64,000 nt of DNA from Pseudoalteromonas sp. OOF1S-7 (GTDB taxonomy: Bacteria > Pseudomonadota > Gammaproteobacteria > Enterobacterales > Alteromonadaceae). The notes under the pieces were generated by a model. That model did not search any database, had not been told where the DNA came from, and was given only the letters and a program-made list of their open reading frames with translations. The position numbers were made by a program, and so were the translations under genes. This document shows, piece by piece, positions 54,899 to 64,000 of this stretch (position 1 is the stretch's first letter; every line of letters begins with the position of its first letter). The stretch lies in assembly GCF_022347765.1 (NCBI RefSeq), contig NZ_JAKRFZ010000007.1, positions 62,001-126,000 on the forward strand. The letters are read 5' to 3'.

Positions 54899-56002
54899 TC
54901 AGGCGTTGATCAGGCCATACTCTTTATCCAGCACGGCAATCACTTCGTCACGCGGATTTTGAGGAATGGCTAACTGCTTACCGACGATTTTACTGGCAAT
55001 GCCCACATAAGTATCAGACACCGACATCATCACCTGCTCTGGTAATTTGTAGCTGGTTGCCAGCTGCTCACGCTCATTCATGCGATCTTTGTTCAGCAAG
55101 ACGTCGCTGTCGGGCACATTGTTGATCAACAGCTGGCGGAAACCTTCTTTCGAGTTCTCCACGATTTTGCCGTCCCGGTAGGCCGGGCCATCCCAGATCC
55201 GCGATGAATCAGGCGTGCCCACTTCATCAATATAGATCAGGCGCTCTGTGCCATCTTTGTCTTCGACATAACCAAATTCAAATTTGGTATCAACAAAGAT
55301 CTGGTCCAGCTGAGCCAGCTCCTGAGAGATCAAAGCAAAGCCTTCGCTCAGTAGCTGCTCATAACGTGCTACATCGGCTTCGGATTTAAAGTTAAATGCA
55401 TCCAGATTATCCGTGATATTGCGGCGGGTGATGTTCACATCATCCACTTCAGGCACATCTGCTAAACCACGAATGATCCCTTTGGTTGACGGGGTGATCA
55501 ATACTTCATCCAGCTTCTGATGCGCGTTGAGGCCTTCGGGCAGATTGATCCCACAGAACTCGCGCACGCCTTTGCTGTAATCGCGCCACATGCTGCCAGT
55601 AATGTACTGACGGGCAATGGCTTCCACCCGCACAGTACTGGCTTTACGTACAATCCACACGTAAGGATGTGGAATATCCACGATGTGGTTGCCGGCCAGG
55701 CCGGCTTCATCGAACAATTTAAACCAATGGGCGGCCACACTGTTCAGTGCGATACCTTTACCCGGCACACCATTGAGGCCATTTTCGCCCTGCCAGATGC
55801 AATCAAATGCGGAGATGCGATCCGAGATCACCATGATCGCCAGCTCAGTCCCGACCGGGACGTCATAGCCTTTTTCTTCGATCAAGCGGGCGCTGTCCTG
55901 GTCGGTTAACCAATAAACTGAACGTACTTTACCACTGTGCACAGCACCTTTGGTGCGAATGGGTAGATCGTCATTGACGTCTAGAACTTTGTAGCTACTC
56001 AT
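54899..56002 (-). CDS. purC: phosphoribosylaminoimidazole-succinocarboxamide synthase (SAICAR synthase)
   Basis: PurC joins CAIR and aspartate with ATP in purine synthesis. At 367 residues this is the long form found in vibrios and alteromonads, not the 237-residue E. coli form. Motifs: GKVRSVYWL (N-terminal ATP loop), [31 protein letters not shown] and [16 protein letters not shown]. The C-terminal 60 residues extend past the core. It stands alone with its own terminator. A half match to the PurR operator (ACGCAAA) lies upstream near 56039, but the second half is missing. Confidence 0.95.
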   Translation of the reverse strand: MSSYKVLDVNDDLPIRTKGAVHSGKVRSVYWLTDQDSARLIEEKGYDVPVGTELAIMVISDRISAFDCIWQGENGLNGVPGKGIALNSVAAHWFKLFDEAGLAGNHIVDIPHPYVWIVRKASTVRVEAIARQYITGSMWRDYSKGVREFCGINLPEGLNAHQKLDEVLITPSTKGIIRGLADVPEVDDVNITRRNITDNLDAFNFKSEADVARYEQLLSEGFALISQELAQLDQIFVDTKFEFGYVEDKDGTERLIYIDEVGTPDSSRIWDGPAYRDGKIVENSKEGFRQLLINNVPDSDVLLNKDRMNEREQLATSYKLPEQVMMSVSDTYVGIASKIVGKQLAIPQNPRDEVIAVLDKEYGLINA

Positions 56003-56197
56003 TGTATCTCCATAGAGAACGGCTGCGTCTTGCTAAAGGACGCAAAATACAGAGGGGGTTAGAGCGGTGTATGATAGTCGAGCAGCCGCTAAATCACAAT
56101 TGCTTTACCGCACTGATCGGCGATATGCCGCAGGCAGGTTTAGCTTGGGGCACAAGTATTTTATGATGCGGGCGTGATCCGCCATTGATGTGAGACT

Positions 56198-56890
56198 ATG
56201 CTAGAAATTAACGACCTGATATTTCGCTGGCCCGGCCAGACAGATGCCACACTCAACATACCCAAACTGGAAGTTGCTCCCGGTGAGCGGGTATTTTTAC
56301 ATGGCCCAAGCGGCAGCGGTAAATCAACCCTGTTGGGGCTTTTGAGCGGCGTAAACAAACCCGAGTCTGGCTGCATCCGCCTGCTTGACAGCGATCTGGC
56401 ACAGCTTAGCGATGCCGCCAGAGACAAATTCCGGGCCGATCACATTGGTACTATATTCCAGAACTTTAACTTGCTGCCCTATCTAAGCCCGGTAGAAAAC
56501 GTCATGCTGGGTTGTCACTTCTCCCGCAGTCGCAGTGAACGCATTAAAGCATCAGGTAAAACACTGATCCAGCAGGCCGAACAGCTGTTACAGGAGCTTG
56601 GCCTGGATACCAGCATTATGGCGCGTTCTGTAGCTCAGCTGAGTATTGGTCAGCAACAGCGGGTTGCCGCAGCCCGGGCCTTTATTGGTCAGCCGGAGTT
56701 GATCATTGCCGATGAGCCGACCTCTGCACTGGATGCTGATAACCGTAACGCCTTTATCGAACTGTTGTTCAAAGAAGCCAGCCAATATGGCGCAACCATT
56801 TTATTCGTCAGCCATGACAGTAGCCTGGCCGCTATGTTTGATAAACATCTGAGCCTGACCGACATTAACGAGGTAGCTCAATGCAGTTGA
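56198..56890 (+). CDS. ABC transporter ATP-binding protein (LolD/MacB type)
   Basis: This is a 230-residue ATPase with Walker A GPSGSGKSTL, the signature LSIGQQQRVAAARA, Walker B LIIADEPTSAL and switch FVSHDS. Sequence style matches the LolD/MacB/FtsE group that serves FtsX-type mechanotransmitter permeases, not classical importers. It overlaps the permease gene by ten bases. The following DUF3299 gene completes a three-gene unit found in several marine gammaproteobacteria together with zinc-responsive genes. No zinc-repressor site was spotted upstream. Confidence 0.9.
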   Translation: MLEINDLIFRWPGQTDATLNIPKLEVAPGERVFLHGPSGSGKSTLLGLLSGVNKPESGCIRLLDSDLAQLSDAARDKFRADHIGTIFQNFNLLPYLSPVENVMLGCHFSRSRSERIKASGKTLIQQAEQLLQELGLDTSIMARSVAQLSIGQQQRVAAARAFIGQPELIIADEPTSALDADNRNAFIELLFKEASQYGATILFVSHDSSLAAMFDKHLSLTDINEVAQCS

Positions 56891-58299
56891 TCACGTTAGC
56901 AACCAAAAGTATGTTCAATCGCAAGGCCAGTGTGCTGCTGACCTTGTTTACCATAGCCATCAGTGTGATGCTACTGCTGACCATTGAGCGGGTACGCCAG
57001 GAAGCCAAAAGCAGTTTCAGCAATACCGTGTCGGGCACCGATCTGATCGTCGGCGCACGCAGCGGTGATATTCAGCTTTTGCTTTCCAGCGTATTTCGCA
57101 TCGGTCATGCCAACAACAGCGTCAGCTGGGACAGCTATCAGGATATCAAGGCGCAACGCGGTGTAAACTGGGCCATCCCCATCAGCTTAGGCGACAGCCA
57201 CAAGGGCCATGCGGTGCTGGGTACCGACAGCACCTACTTTGCACACTTTCGCTATGGCAAAAAGCAACCACTGGCCTTTGCCGCGGGTCGCGCGTTTGTC
57301 AATGCACAGGAAGTCGTACTGGGCAGCGAGGTCGCCCAAACAATGCATTACCAGCTTGGCCAGCAAATCGTGATCTCACACGGTATGGGCAATACCAGCT
57401 TCCACCATCATGACGAAAACCCGATGACCATAGTGGGGATCCTGGCGCCAACCGGCACGCCGGTGGATAAAACCGTGCATGTGCCACTGGCAGCCATCGA
57501 GGCCATGCATAACCAGCCTAAATCAGCGCCGCGCATGATAGGTAAACCAAAACTGTCAGCTGAGCAAGATGATGCGCATGAACACAATCACAGTCATGAC
57601 CACGGCCATGCTGATGAGCACAAGCACAATGACAGCCATGACCACGACCATGCAGATGAGCATGACCACGGTCATGACAAGCCCGACACCATCGCAGTTG
57701 CTGTGCCGGCACCCGCAGACCTGCATGGTGACTTGATTGGCGAGCCAAAACAGATCACGGCATTTTTAATGGGGCTGGACTCGCCACTGTACACCTTGCA
57801 GATCCGCCGTAATATCAACCATTACAAAGCCGAGCCACTACTTGCGATTATGCCCGGTGTCACGCTGCGTGAGCTGTGGCGCATGCTGGGCCTGGTAGAA
57901 AAAATCCTGTTGCTGTTCTCAGGCGTTGTGGTGCTGATCAGTCTTTTGGGTATGCTCACAACCTTACTGGCCACGCTCAATCAGCGCCGCCGTGAGTTGG
58001 CCATTCTGCGCTCTGTGGGCGCGCGACCACGGCATATTTTTACCCTGATGAGCAGTGAAGCCATTTTAATTACAGCTGCGGGTTGCGCACTGGGTATTGC
58101 CCTGTTTTACGCGCTTATCGCTCTAGCGCAGGGCACACTGCAAAGTCAGTTTGGGATCAGCCTGAGCATTTCACTGCTCAGTCACTATGAACTGATGTTG
58201 ATCGGCGTTATCATGGCGGCCGGTACTTTGATGGGCATATTGCCTGCAACCCGGGCCTATTTCTATTCGCTCAGCGATGGCATGAGCATTAAGCTATAA
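56881..58299 (+). CDS. FtsX-like ABC permease with histidine-rich loop
   Basis: The 472-residue permease has one N-terminal helix (about 17-35), a large periplasmic MacB-type domain (40-330) and three C-terminal helices (about 345-365, 390-415, 435-460), the FtsX/MacB topology. The periplasmic domain contains a metal-ligand-like insertion at residues 233-265 with 14 histidines in 33 residues, alternating with Asp, Glu and Ser. A second small His group (SFHHHDEN) lies at 173-180. Such tracts bind zinc, nickel or copper. Role in metal-dependent trafficking of lipid, lipoprotein or metallophore is inferred, not shown. Confidence 0.87.
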   Translation: MQLITLATKSMFNRKASVLLTLFTIAISVMLLLTIERVRQEAKSSFSNTVSGTDLIVGARSGDIQLLLSSVFRIGHANNSVSWDSYQDIKAQRGVNWAIPISLGDSHKGHAVLGTDSTYFAHFRYGKKQPLAFAAGRAFVNAQEVVLGSEVAQTMHYQLGQQIVISHGMGNTSFHHHDENPMTIVGILAPTGTPVDKTVHVPLAAIEAMHNQPKSAPRMIGKPKLSAEQDDAHEHNHSHDHGHADEHKHNDSHDHDHADEHDHGHDKPDTIAVAVPAPADLHGDLIGEPKQITAFLMGLDSPLYTLQIRRNINHYKAEPLLAIMPGVTLRELWRMLGLVEKILLLFSGVVVLISLLGMLTTLLATLNQRRRELAILRSVGARPRHIFTLMSSEAILITAAGCALGIALFYALIALAQGTLQSQFGISLSISLLSHYELMLIGVIMAAGTLMGILPATRAYFYSLSDGMSIKL

Positions 58300-58309
58300 G
58301 AGGTTTTGA

Positions 58310-58807
58310 ATGACACCATTACGCACTTTTTTCTGGCTATGTACTGCGCTATTGCTCTTTTCAGTACAAGTGCAGGCTGAGCCCCCTAAAGAGATTTTCT
58401 GGGAAGATCTGATCCCTCAGGGCCATGTTCAGCTCAGCAATCAGGACGCCGCAGCCAGTCATGATGGCGACCAGCAAAACTGGGTGCAGCCGGACTTGGA
58501 TGCACCGGTGGTCAAAAGCCTGGATGGTAAGCAAGTGAGTTTACCCGGATTTGTGGTACCACTGGAAGGCGACAGCGAAGTGATCACGGAATTTCTGCTG
58601 GTCCCTTACTTTGGTGCCTGTATTCACGTGCCCCCCCCACCACCCAATCAAATTGTCCATGTTAAAATCAAGAACGGTGTGCCCATCGACAGCCTGTATG
58701 ATGCCATTACTGTCACGGGGACTATGAAAGTTGCAACCTGGAAAGGTGACCTCGCACAAACCGGTTATCAAATGGACGCGGTTGGCGTCGCACCGTTTGA
58801 ATTATAA
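58310..58807 (+). CDS. DUF3299 family exported protein
   Basis: This is a 165-residue protein with a signal peptide (cleavage near VQVQA-EPPK, residue 23). The DUF3299 core comprises LPGFVVPLEGDSEVITEFLLVPYFGACIHVPPPPPNQIV split across about 80-125, with conserved Cys, His and poly-Pro, ending WKGDLAQTGYQMDAVGV. The family is frequently linked to metal-responsive ABC systems; this copy directly follows the ABC ATPase and permease genes (ten-base gap, GAGG ribosome site). The conserved CIH motif could bind a metal handled by the permease. Function remains unknown. Confidence 0.85.
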   Translation: MTPLRTFFWLCTALLLFSVQVQAEPPKEIFWEDLIPQGHVQLSNQDAAASHDGDQQNWVQPDLDAPVVKSLDGKQVSLPGFVVPLEGDSEVITEFLLVPYFGACIHVPPPPPNQIVHVKIKNGVPIDSLYDAITVTGTMKVATWKGDLAQTGYQMDAVGVAPFEL

Positions 58808-58827
58808 ACACCGGGTGATTTATCTGA

Positions 58828-58851
58828 ATGTGGCTCAGGGGTGAGCCACAT
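58828..58851. terminator. possible terminator hairpin after the DUF3299 gene
   Basis: A ten-base perfect stem ATGTGGCTCA/TGAGCCACAT with loop GGGG lies between the convergent DUF3299 gene and the small peptide gene. No T-run is present, so function as a terminator is uncertain. Confidence 0.45.
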
Positions 58852-58870
58852 GGCACTTATACGACAGGCC

Positions 58871-59044
58871 TTAGCACAGGCAGCTTCTGAAATGGTAAGT
58901 ATCACAGAAAACGGCTGCTGTATTACAGGCATCCCGTTCGGTATAGCGCACGCCACCCGCAACCTGTGGCGTCTGCGCCCCGTCCAGAGCACGAGACTGG
59001 CAATCTAACTGCTTTATCGATTTTTTATTTAACTGTAGTTTCAT
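58871..59044 (-). CDS. putative double-glycine leader peptide (RiPP/bacteriocin-like precursor), 57 aa
   Basis: The minus strand encodes a 57-residue peptide opening MKLQLNKKSIKQL, with a leader ending TPQVAGG at residues 25-31. Cleavage after the Gly-Gly would release a 26-residue core with cysteines at positions 40, 47, 55 and 57, Thr/Ser residues that could be dehydrated, and a C-terminal CLC. The ATG at 59044 is preceded by AAGGA eight bases upstream. The basic amphipathic start plus GG site is the form of leaders cut by C39-peptidase exporters. No modification enzyme or exporter is adjacent, so it would be an orphan precursor. Product type is inferred. Confidence 0.7.
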   Translation of the reverse strand: MKLQLNKKSIKQLDCQSRALDGAQTPQVAGGVRYTERDACNTAAVFCDTYHFRSCLC

Positions 59045-59124
59045 GGTTTATTTCCTTATTGTTGTTTGAAATATGTGCCTTTAGCACCTCACTACAGTTG
59101 CATACATTTCGACCAAATGCAAAG

Positions 59125-61599
59125 CTACACATCGGCCAGCTGCTGGCAAAAAATGCGCATCAAGGCCGGGTCTTCCTGCATCAGTGTTTTCAGTTTTTCG
59201 GCCGGGATCCACATGACTTCGCAGGGGGTTTCGGCCAGATAATCCAGCGCCGAAATGCCTGTCAGTAAGGCGGTTATTCCCAGTGCCTCGCCCGGCCCCC
59301 TGACGACAACCTGGCTGTGGCCATGCGCGCCTGCAGCCACTTCCCGCACACTGCCCCGGTACACCACCCCCAATTTATTCAGCGACTTACCCTGGCGGAT
59401 CAACACCTGTCCCGCATCATATATACCGCGCTCCTGACAGGCACTGATTTGTTCTCGGGTTGATTGTGTGGCGCCATGTAACCAGGGTATCTGCTGGTCC
59501 AGCTGTGCCGCTTCCGTCTGACGAAAAATCGAGGCTTTTTGTAATGCGGCCATGCGCTTTTCAACATCTTCCAGTAAGCGGCCGGCTTCGGGTTTATCGA
59601 GCACCGCCAGCTTCAGTTGCTCGTTGATCACCGCACGCTCACGGTTTAGCAGCAATCGGGTAGCCGCCTGTGATTGCAATGCCTGAACGATATCCGGAAA
59701 CGTCTCCTGAAGTTCATTGATGCGCGCTATGGTCTGAGTGATGTTGTCCTGCACCTGCTGACGAACCTGGCCTGCTATCTGCGCGTTTGGCGACAACGTA
59801 TCGATATGACTTTCCAGTGCCTCCTGAGCCTGAATAAACCCCCGTGCCACATCGTAACCCACGACCAGACGTTCAAAATACAACCTCAGCAGTGCCCGCT
59901 CCAGCCAGGCGATACCGCGCAGTCGCTCCAGCCAGCCGGGCACCTGCCAGGTCGCAAACAGGGTATCACGCTGCCCGATACAGGGGCTGCCATCCAGTGC
60001 CTGCTCCACAGCTTCAACCAGCAAGTTGGTTGCCCGTTTACCCAGCGTGCCTTGTTCAAACTGCGTCCAGTAATGTTTGCGCTCGGTTTCAAGCAGGCGG
60101 CGTAAAAAAGCGGTATTGAGGTCATCTTTGTCTATCGGTGTTGCCGTGTCTGACTGTGCCATTGCTCCCAGTTTGACCTGGGCTTTCACCTGCTGCCAGT
60201 CAGCACCGCGTAAAAACGGGCTGTCCATCATGGTTGGCAACAGGGTTTGCAGGGTATTGGCCACCTGCTGATTGGCTTTGTCGACGGTAGCCTGTTTGGC
60301 CGGGGGCAGGCTATCTAGACGCAGAAACTTCAGCAACATGCCCATGGTGCCCCCGTTAATTAATATCGTTAGTACCACAATGCCGGCACACAAAAACAGC
60401 ATGCGATCGCTGATCTCCTTGGGGATCGCCTCGCTTGCAGCCACCGTCAATGCCAGCGCCAACGAGACCGCCCCGCGCAGGCCGCCCCAGCACAACACGC
60501 TGGCTTTCTCAAATGTAATGCCAACGCCTATGCGGCTCAGCAGCGGGGTAAATACAGTGATAGAAGTGGCCCGGATCAGCATGATCCCCACATACAGAAT
60601 GCCCAGCGTCTGCCACGCCTGAAGATCGTCCAGTGGCACCCGAATGGCCACCAGGATCCCCACTAACAGGAAAATACAAGTATTGGCAATATGCGCCATC
60701 ATTTCCCAGAAGTGGTGTAAAAACCCGGCGACCTCCGGGCTTATGCGAGTGCGCCCGACACTCGCCAGCACCAGCGCCAGGGTCACCACAGCTACCACCC
60801 CGGACACATGAAACGACTCGGAAATGAAAAAAGCCGAATACGCCGCCGCAATGGTGAGGGTGATCTCTATCATGGGATCGTTAAATACCCGATCGATCCA
60901 CATAATACACAACCCACCCAGTACCAGGCCTATCGCCAGCCCCACCAGCACGACCCCGGCAAACTGGCCAACCGCCTGTACAGGTGAGGCCATCATGGCT
61001 CCTTCCCCTGCACTGCTGGCCAGTACCCAGACATAAAACAAACTGAAAAACACAATGGCGGTACCATCGTTAAGCAAAGACTCGCCCTCAATCAGGGTTT
61101 CGAGGCGCTTACGCGAACTGACTTCCTTCAGCAAGGCCACCACGGCCACCGGATCGGTGGCACTGATCAGGGCACCAAACATCAGGCACATGGCCCAGCT
61201 CCACTGCCAGTGTTCAGGTACGCTCAAATGCAGTAACTCGGCCGTCAGCCAGATGGCCAGCATCAGACCTGGCACCGCCAGAATGGCGATTTGAGTAAAC
61301 ATGCGCCGGAATAAATGCACTTCCATAGCAAAGGCACTTTCAAAGATCAGGGTCGGTAAAAACAGGAAGAGGAACAGGTGTGGATCGATGTCGGCCACCA
61401 GCGTCAGGGTATCGCCCACCACCTGTATGTCGCCGCCAAAAACCTCACCCCGCTGCGCCAGGCCAATGCAGATCCCTATCACCAGCAATGCCACAGTGTA
61501 AGGGATCTGGGTATTTTTCAGGGCATGACGGGTCAGTGCACCAATAAACAGGGCCAGGATCAAAAATACCAGGACCAGAATGCCAGATTCAAACTGCAT
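59125..61599 (-). CDS. CPA1 sodium/proton antiporter with C-terminal cyclic-nucleotide-binding-like domain
   Basis: The first 420 residues of this 824-residue protein form a 12-13-helix CPA1 antiporter: IGALISATDPVAVVALLKEVSSRKRLETLIEGESLLNDGTAIV spans the ion-binding ND/DP region (split here by helices), and FWEMMAHIANTCIFLLVGI follows. A cytoplasmic alpha-rich linker (430-690) leads to a CAP-family-like effector domain (about 700-820; VYRGSVREVA, RGPGEALG). This matches the NhaP/SOS1-like long antiporters that use the tail for regulation. The ATG at 61599 has AAGGTGG upstream. It likely exports Na+ for pH and salt balance, fitting a marine host. Confidence 0.88.
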   Translation of the reverse strand: MQFESGILVLVFLILALFIGALTRHALKNTQIPYTVALLVIGICIGLAQRGEVFGGDIQVVGDTLTLVADIDPHLFLFLFLPTLIFESAFAMEVHLFRRMFTQIAILAVPGLMLAIWLTAELLHLSVPEHWQWSWAMCLMFGALISATDPVAVVALLKEVSSRKRLETLIEGESLLNDGTAIVFFSLFYVWVLASSAGEGAMMASPVQAVGQFAGVVLVGLAIGLVLGGLCIMWIDRVFNDPMIEITLTIAAAYSAFFISESFHVSGVVAVVTLALVLASVGRTRISPEVAGFLHHFWEMMAHIANTCIFLLVGILVAIRVPLDDLQAWQTLGILYVGIMLIRATSITVFTPLLSRIGVGITFEKASVLCWGGLRGAVSLALALTVAASEAIPKEISDRMLFLCAGIVVLTILINGGTMGMLLKFLRLDSLPPAKQATVDKANQQVANTLQTLLPTMMDSPFLRGADWQQVKAQVKLGAMAQSDTATPIDKDDLNTAFLRRLLETERKHYWTQFEQGTLGKRATNLLVEAVEQALDGSPCIGQRDTLFATWQVPGWLERLRGIAWLERALLRLYFERLVVGYDVARGFIQAQEALESHIDTLSPNAQIAGQVRQQVQDNITQTIARINELQETFPDIVQALQSQAATRLLLNRERAVINEQLKLAVLDKPEAGRLLEDVEKRMAALQKASIFRQTEAAQLDQQIPWLHGATQSTREQISACQERGIYDAGQVLIRQGKSLNKLGVVYRGSVREVAAGAHGHSQVVVRGPGEALGITALLTGISALDYLAETPCEVMWIPAEKLKTLMQEDPALMRIFCQQLADV

Positions 61600-61681
61600 A
61601 CCAGCCACCTTAATCGCCGCGCTCACAATGGAGTAAGCTTAGTTCAACCAGGCTGGCCCTGTTAGTTTATGGATAAAAAAC

Positions 61682-64000
61682 TCAGCGCTCGGCTTTGCCC
61701 GGATAATATATGGTTACCGGCTGCGAGTAATTCGGCACATCATCATAGCTAAACACCGCGTAATACTTAGCAATATCCGGCGTGCCGAAGTTGTCCAACG
61801 TATAGTTATCCCGTCCCCCGTAAAGCTTCACCCCATCAAAGGGCGAGCGCGGCGGATGGAAACGGTTGCGCACCACAAAAAAGCCTACCAGATCTTCGTC
61901 TTCTTCATTTTCCCAGGTCAGCTTGACCACGCCGTTTTCGACCTGGGTTTGCAGATTATGGGGTGCCGCCACCGGATGTTTGCGGCGCTCGATATAATCA
62001 ATCTTCAGCTGTGCTGGCTGCTGATCCTGACAGTTGGTCCAGTTCACCAGTGCATCTGTGGCCTGCGACTCCGCCGTGGCTCGGATGATAAAGTAGAATG
62101 GGGTCTGTGCCTGATGCAAACGCTCCAGTTCCTGCAAGCTGTAGCTGTCAAAGATAAAGTGATGCTCGGCGCGCTCCCTGAGTTGCTCATTACTCACCTC
62201 ATAGCCGATATACTCTATCTTCTGACGCTGTTTAACATGCTGATAATCCACATCCCTGAGTTCCACCAGCTCAATAGTAAAGCGCACATCCCGTGCCGAG
62301 GCTATGGAATTACAACAGCGTACGGTGAGGCAGGCATTGGTGAAGACCGTACGATCCACCGGCAAGTCCACATTCAGATCAAACGACATCTGGCCGTATA
62401 CTATGTCGCCTTCAGCATCGAATCCCGACGCCAGCTTATCGGCCACTACCTTATCTTTGTATATGGTATTACAGGACAGCGGGCTCAGGGCGAGCTGCTG
62501 TTCAGGTAACTGATAAACCAGCTCCAGGTTAGGCCGGTAATGCAGACCACTGCCAAATGAACCGTAGCCTATATCGAATTGCATCACCTGAGAGTCTTTG
62601 CCCAAAGGTAATTTCTTTGGTCCCTGTAAACGTAGCAGCAAACGCTTTTGCTTTAACAGTTTGGCCAGTAAGCTGCGCTCAACGCCATTAAACAGCCATT
62701 TCAGCCAGATCCCCTGAGTCAGTTTATCGGACTCTATGGTTTGTCCCAACGTATGCAAAGGCTTAGCATCAGCAATGGTATTGTAGTCATAGATGTCCTC
62801 AAGCTGATCTGCATCGAGAATAGCCACAGACCACTCGCCATACTTTTCAATTTTGGCGGCTACCCGGTTCATCGGATAAATAAAAAACTGGGCGCTTAAG
62901 ATCTGCGAGCCCTCCACGATACTACTGAGATCAAACTGCACCACGCCCATGCTGATCCCACGCTTTTTATCGACGCCAATAAACATGGAATTATAACCAA
63001 AGTGCTCTTTGTTTTTAGCCTGATTGTTCTGCGATAAATAGCCCACAGACTCGCGCGAAGGAAACAAAGTGCGGGCGCTTTCAGTCCGGCCCAGGCGGGT
63101 TTTTAGCCTCAGCTCGGGACTGAATGACGATTTAATTTTAGTGACCTTATCGACAGCACGAATGTTGTAAAAATAACTGTGCCCGCTACGTAGCTGACTA
63201 TCTGTAAACCCTAAAGTTTTAGTGATAGCCACCAGGGTTTCTTCACCGCACGGATTTTTGTTGTGCTGACTGCGATAGACTTCAAAATAAATGTCGTCCC
63301 TGTCCTCATACTGCCACTCCAGCTCTACACTGTCATGGGACACGGATTTAATGGTGAAGCCTTCAACCCGCTTAGGTGCCAATGGTGAGTAATTGATCGC
63401 CTCACTCAGCGCATATTGCACGGCCGGTATATTCTCGGCCACACTCTCGGACATATTTTTCATATAATCCGGAATGTTACGCGTGCCCACCTCCACCACA
63501 GTGGCGATGATCCCTTTACGATAATAATACTCGCGGCCACTGCCGTGGATCAGCTGAGCGGGCGGCTTGCCACGGTGGATCCCATACTGACGACCCGTGA
63601 CCTTTTTAATCTCGTGGTTCATGTTAGCGCATAACACATTCAGATCGGTGCCTTCGATCTCCACTTCATGATTAAACTTATGAGCAGGGAAAAAGACGTT
63701 ACCCTGGGAGTGATAATCCAGTGCAATGCGAATATTCTCGTGACTTTCCACAAAATCGCGAATGGCACAGGTTTCCGGTTCAGAAAAGGCATGAGGACCG
63801 CCATAGGTATTCGAGCCGGTATTCTGATTGCGCATAAACTTGGCATCAAAGTTACGGTTCAGGTCCACCCCAAAAGTACCATCGCCGTTGTTGCGTCGGT
63901 TCTTGCGCCAAAATGAAAAGTGGTTACGAGAGTACTCAAAGCCATCAGGGTTCAGACACGGCACCATATACAGAGTATTGCGGGTCAACGCATGTTGCAG
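61682..64000 (-). CDS. M14 zinc carboxypeptidase with multidomain tail (partial, N-terminus beyond window)
   Basis: The frame is open through the right edge; 772 codons are visible. The first 200 residues are the second half of an M14 carboxypeptidase: YMVPCLNPDGFEYSRN, GVDLNRNFD (substrate-binding Asn-Arg), ALDYHSQGN (third zinc ligand) and ATVVEVGTRNIPDY (catalytic Glu). The HxxE zinc pair is beyond the edge. Behind it lie a fibronectin type III-like domain (about 215-305), two beta-sandwiches resembling the DNRLRE/CBM96 modules (about 315-505 and 515-670), and a second fibronectin-like domain. It is probably secreted, removing C-terminal residues or processing cell-wall peptides. Confidence 0.85.
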   Translation of the reverse strand: MQHALTRNTLYMVPCLNPDGFEYSRNHFSFWRKNRRNNGDGTFGVDLNRNFDAKFMRNQNTGSNTYGGPHAFSEPETCAIRDFVESHENIRIALDYHSQGNVFFPAHKFNHEVEIEGTDLNVLCANMNHEIKKVTGRQYGIHRGKPPAQLIHGSGREYYYRKGIIATVVEVGTRNIPDYMKNMSESVAENIPAVQYALSEAINYSPLAPKRVEGFTIKSVSHDSVELEWQYEDRDDIYFEVYRSQHNKNPCGEETLVAITKTLGFTDSQLRSGHSYFYNIRAVDKVTKIKSSFSPELRLKTRLGRTESARTLFPSRESVGYLSQNNQAKNKEHFGYNSMFIGVDKKRGISMGVVQFDLSSIVEGSQILSAQFFIYPMNRVAAKIEKYGEWSVAILDADQLEDIYDYNTIADAKPLHTLGQTIESDKLTQGIWLKWLFNGVERSLLAKLLKQKRLLLRLQGPKKLPLGKDSQVMQFDIGYGSFGSGLHYRPNLELVYQLPEQQLALSPLSCNTIYKDKVVADKLASGFDAEGDIVYGQMSFDLNVDLPVDRTVFTNACLTVRCCNSIASARDVRFTIELVELRDVDYQHVKQRQKIEYIGYEVSNEQLRERAEHHFIFDSYSLQELERLHQAQTPFYFIIRATAESQATDALVNWTNCQDQQPAQLKIDYIERRKHPVAAPHNLQTQVENGVVKLTWENEEDEDLVGFFVVRNRFHPPRSPFDGVKLYGGRDNYTLDNFGTPDIAKYYAVFSYDDVPNYSQPVTIYYPGKAER

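Noticed and set aside
56039..56046. PurR operator upstream of purC
   Set aside because: Only the ACGCAAA half is present; the second half-site does not match.
58631..58638. Run of eight C in the DUF3299 gene as a phase-variation tract
   Set aside because: It encodes the poly-Pro motif that seems to belong to the family core, so the run follows from the protein sequence.

Overview
The window reads as chromosome of a marine gammaproteobacterium of the Alteromonadales, most probably Pseudoalteromonas. This is inferred from gene content, with no database search: a divergent argE/argCBFGH cluster whose ArgH carries a fused ArgA-type acetyltransferase, several large TonB-dependent receptors, a DUF2982-type membrane protein, a lipoprotein truncated haemoglobin operon, and a small double-glycine leader peptide starting MKLQLNKKSIK. 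Coding density is high. No rRNA, tRNA, CRISPR array, prophage or insertion sequence was seen.

Layout. 1-6.7 kb: a cut-off surface lipoprotein, a small operon of unknown function, an RND efflux pair and msrA. 6.7-15.2 kb: btuB under a cobalamin riboswitch, yajQ, a VanZ-like gene coupled to a ketopantoate-reductase-like gene, thiI, a TetR regulator, coaD coupled to a Wzi-type outer-membrane protein. 15.2-22.4 kb: arginine biosynthesis, argCBFG-argH(A) on the minus strand and argE on the plus strand, with a perfect ARG box between them. 22.8-30.9 kb: a tight six-gene plus-strand cluster (sorbitol-dehydrogenase-like small subunit, GMC oxidoreductase, VioB/RebD-like ferritin-fold protein, two phosphoesterases, one beta-rich unknown). 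None of its members has a recognisable export signal. This is the strongest candidate for an undescribed system. 31-34.5 kb: a secreted zinc metalloprotease and fbp, divergent around an inverted repeat.

34.8-46.4 kb looks like an amino-sugar or chitin-oligosaccharide locus: a secreted RTX-like protein with a chitin-binding-type C-terminus, a TonB-dependent receptor, a NagZ-like GH3 enzyme, a ribose-type ABC transporter and a ROK regulator. A shared TTGACTAATT element lies upstream of both the receptor and the regulator/transporter. 46.4-49.3 kb: a mercaptopyruvate sulfurtransferase, a GT9 glycosyltransferase and an FkbM-like methyltransferase, then a secreted three-repeat protein beside a strikingly A/T-rich gap.

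50.4-54.8 kb is a compact operon joining a periplasmic cupredoxin, a membrane GGDEF-EAL protein, a DUF3034 protein and a lipoprotein truncated haemoglobin. It suggests redox, copper or gas sensing linked to cyclic-di-GMP. 54.9-64 kb: purC, a LolD/FtsX-type ABC pair with a histidine-rich loop plus a DUF3299 protein (probably metal related), an unlisted 57-residue double-glycine peptide with a four-cysteine core, a CPA1 antiporter with a cyclic-nucleotide-binding-like tail, and a cut-off M14 carboxypeptidase.
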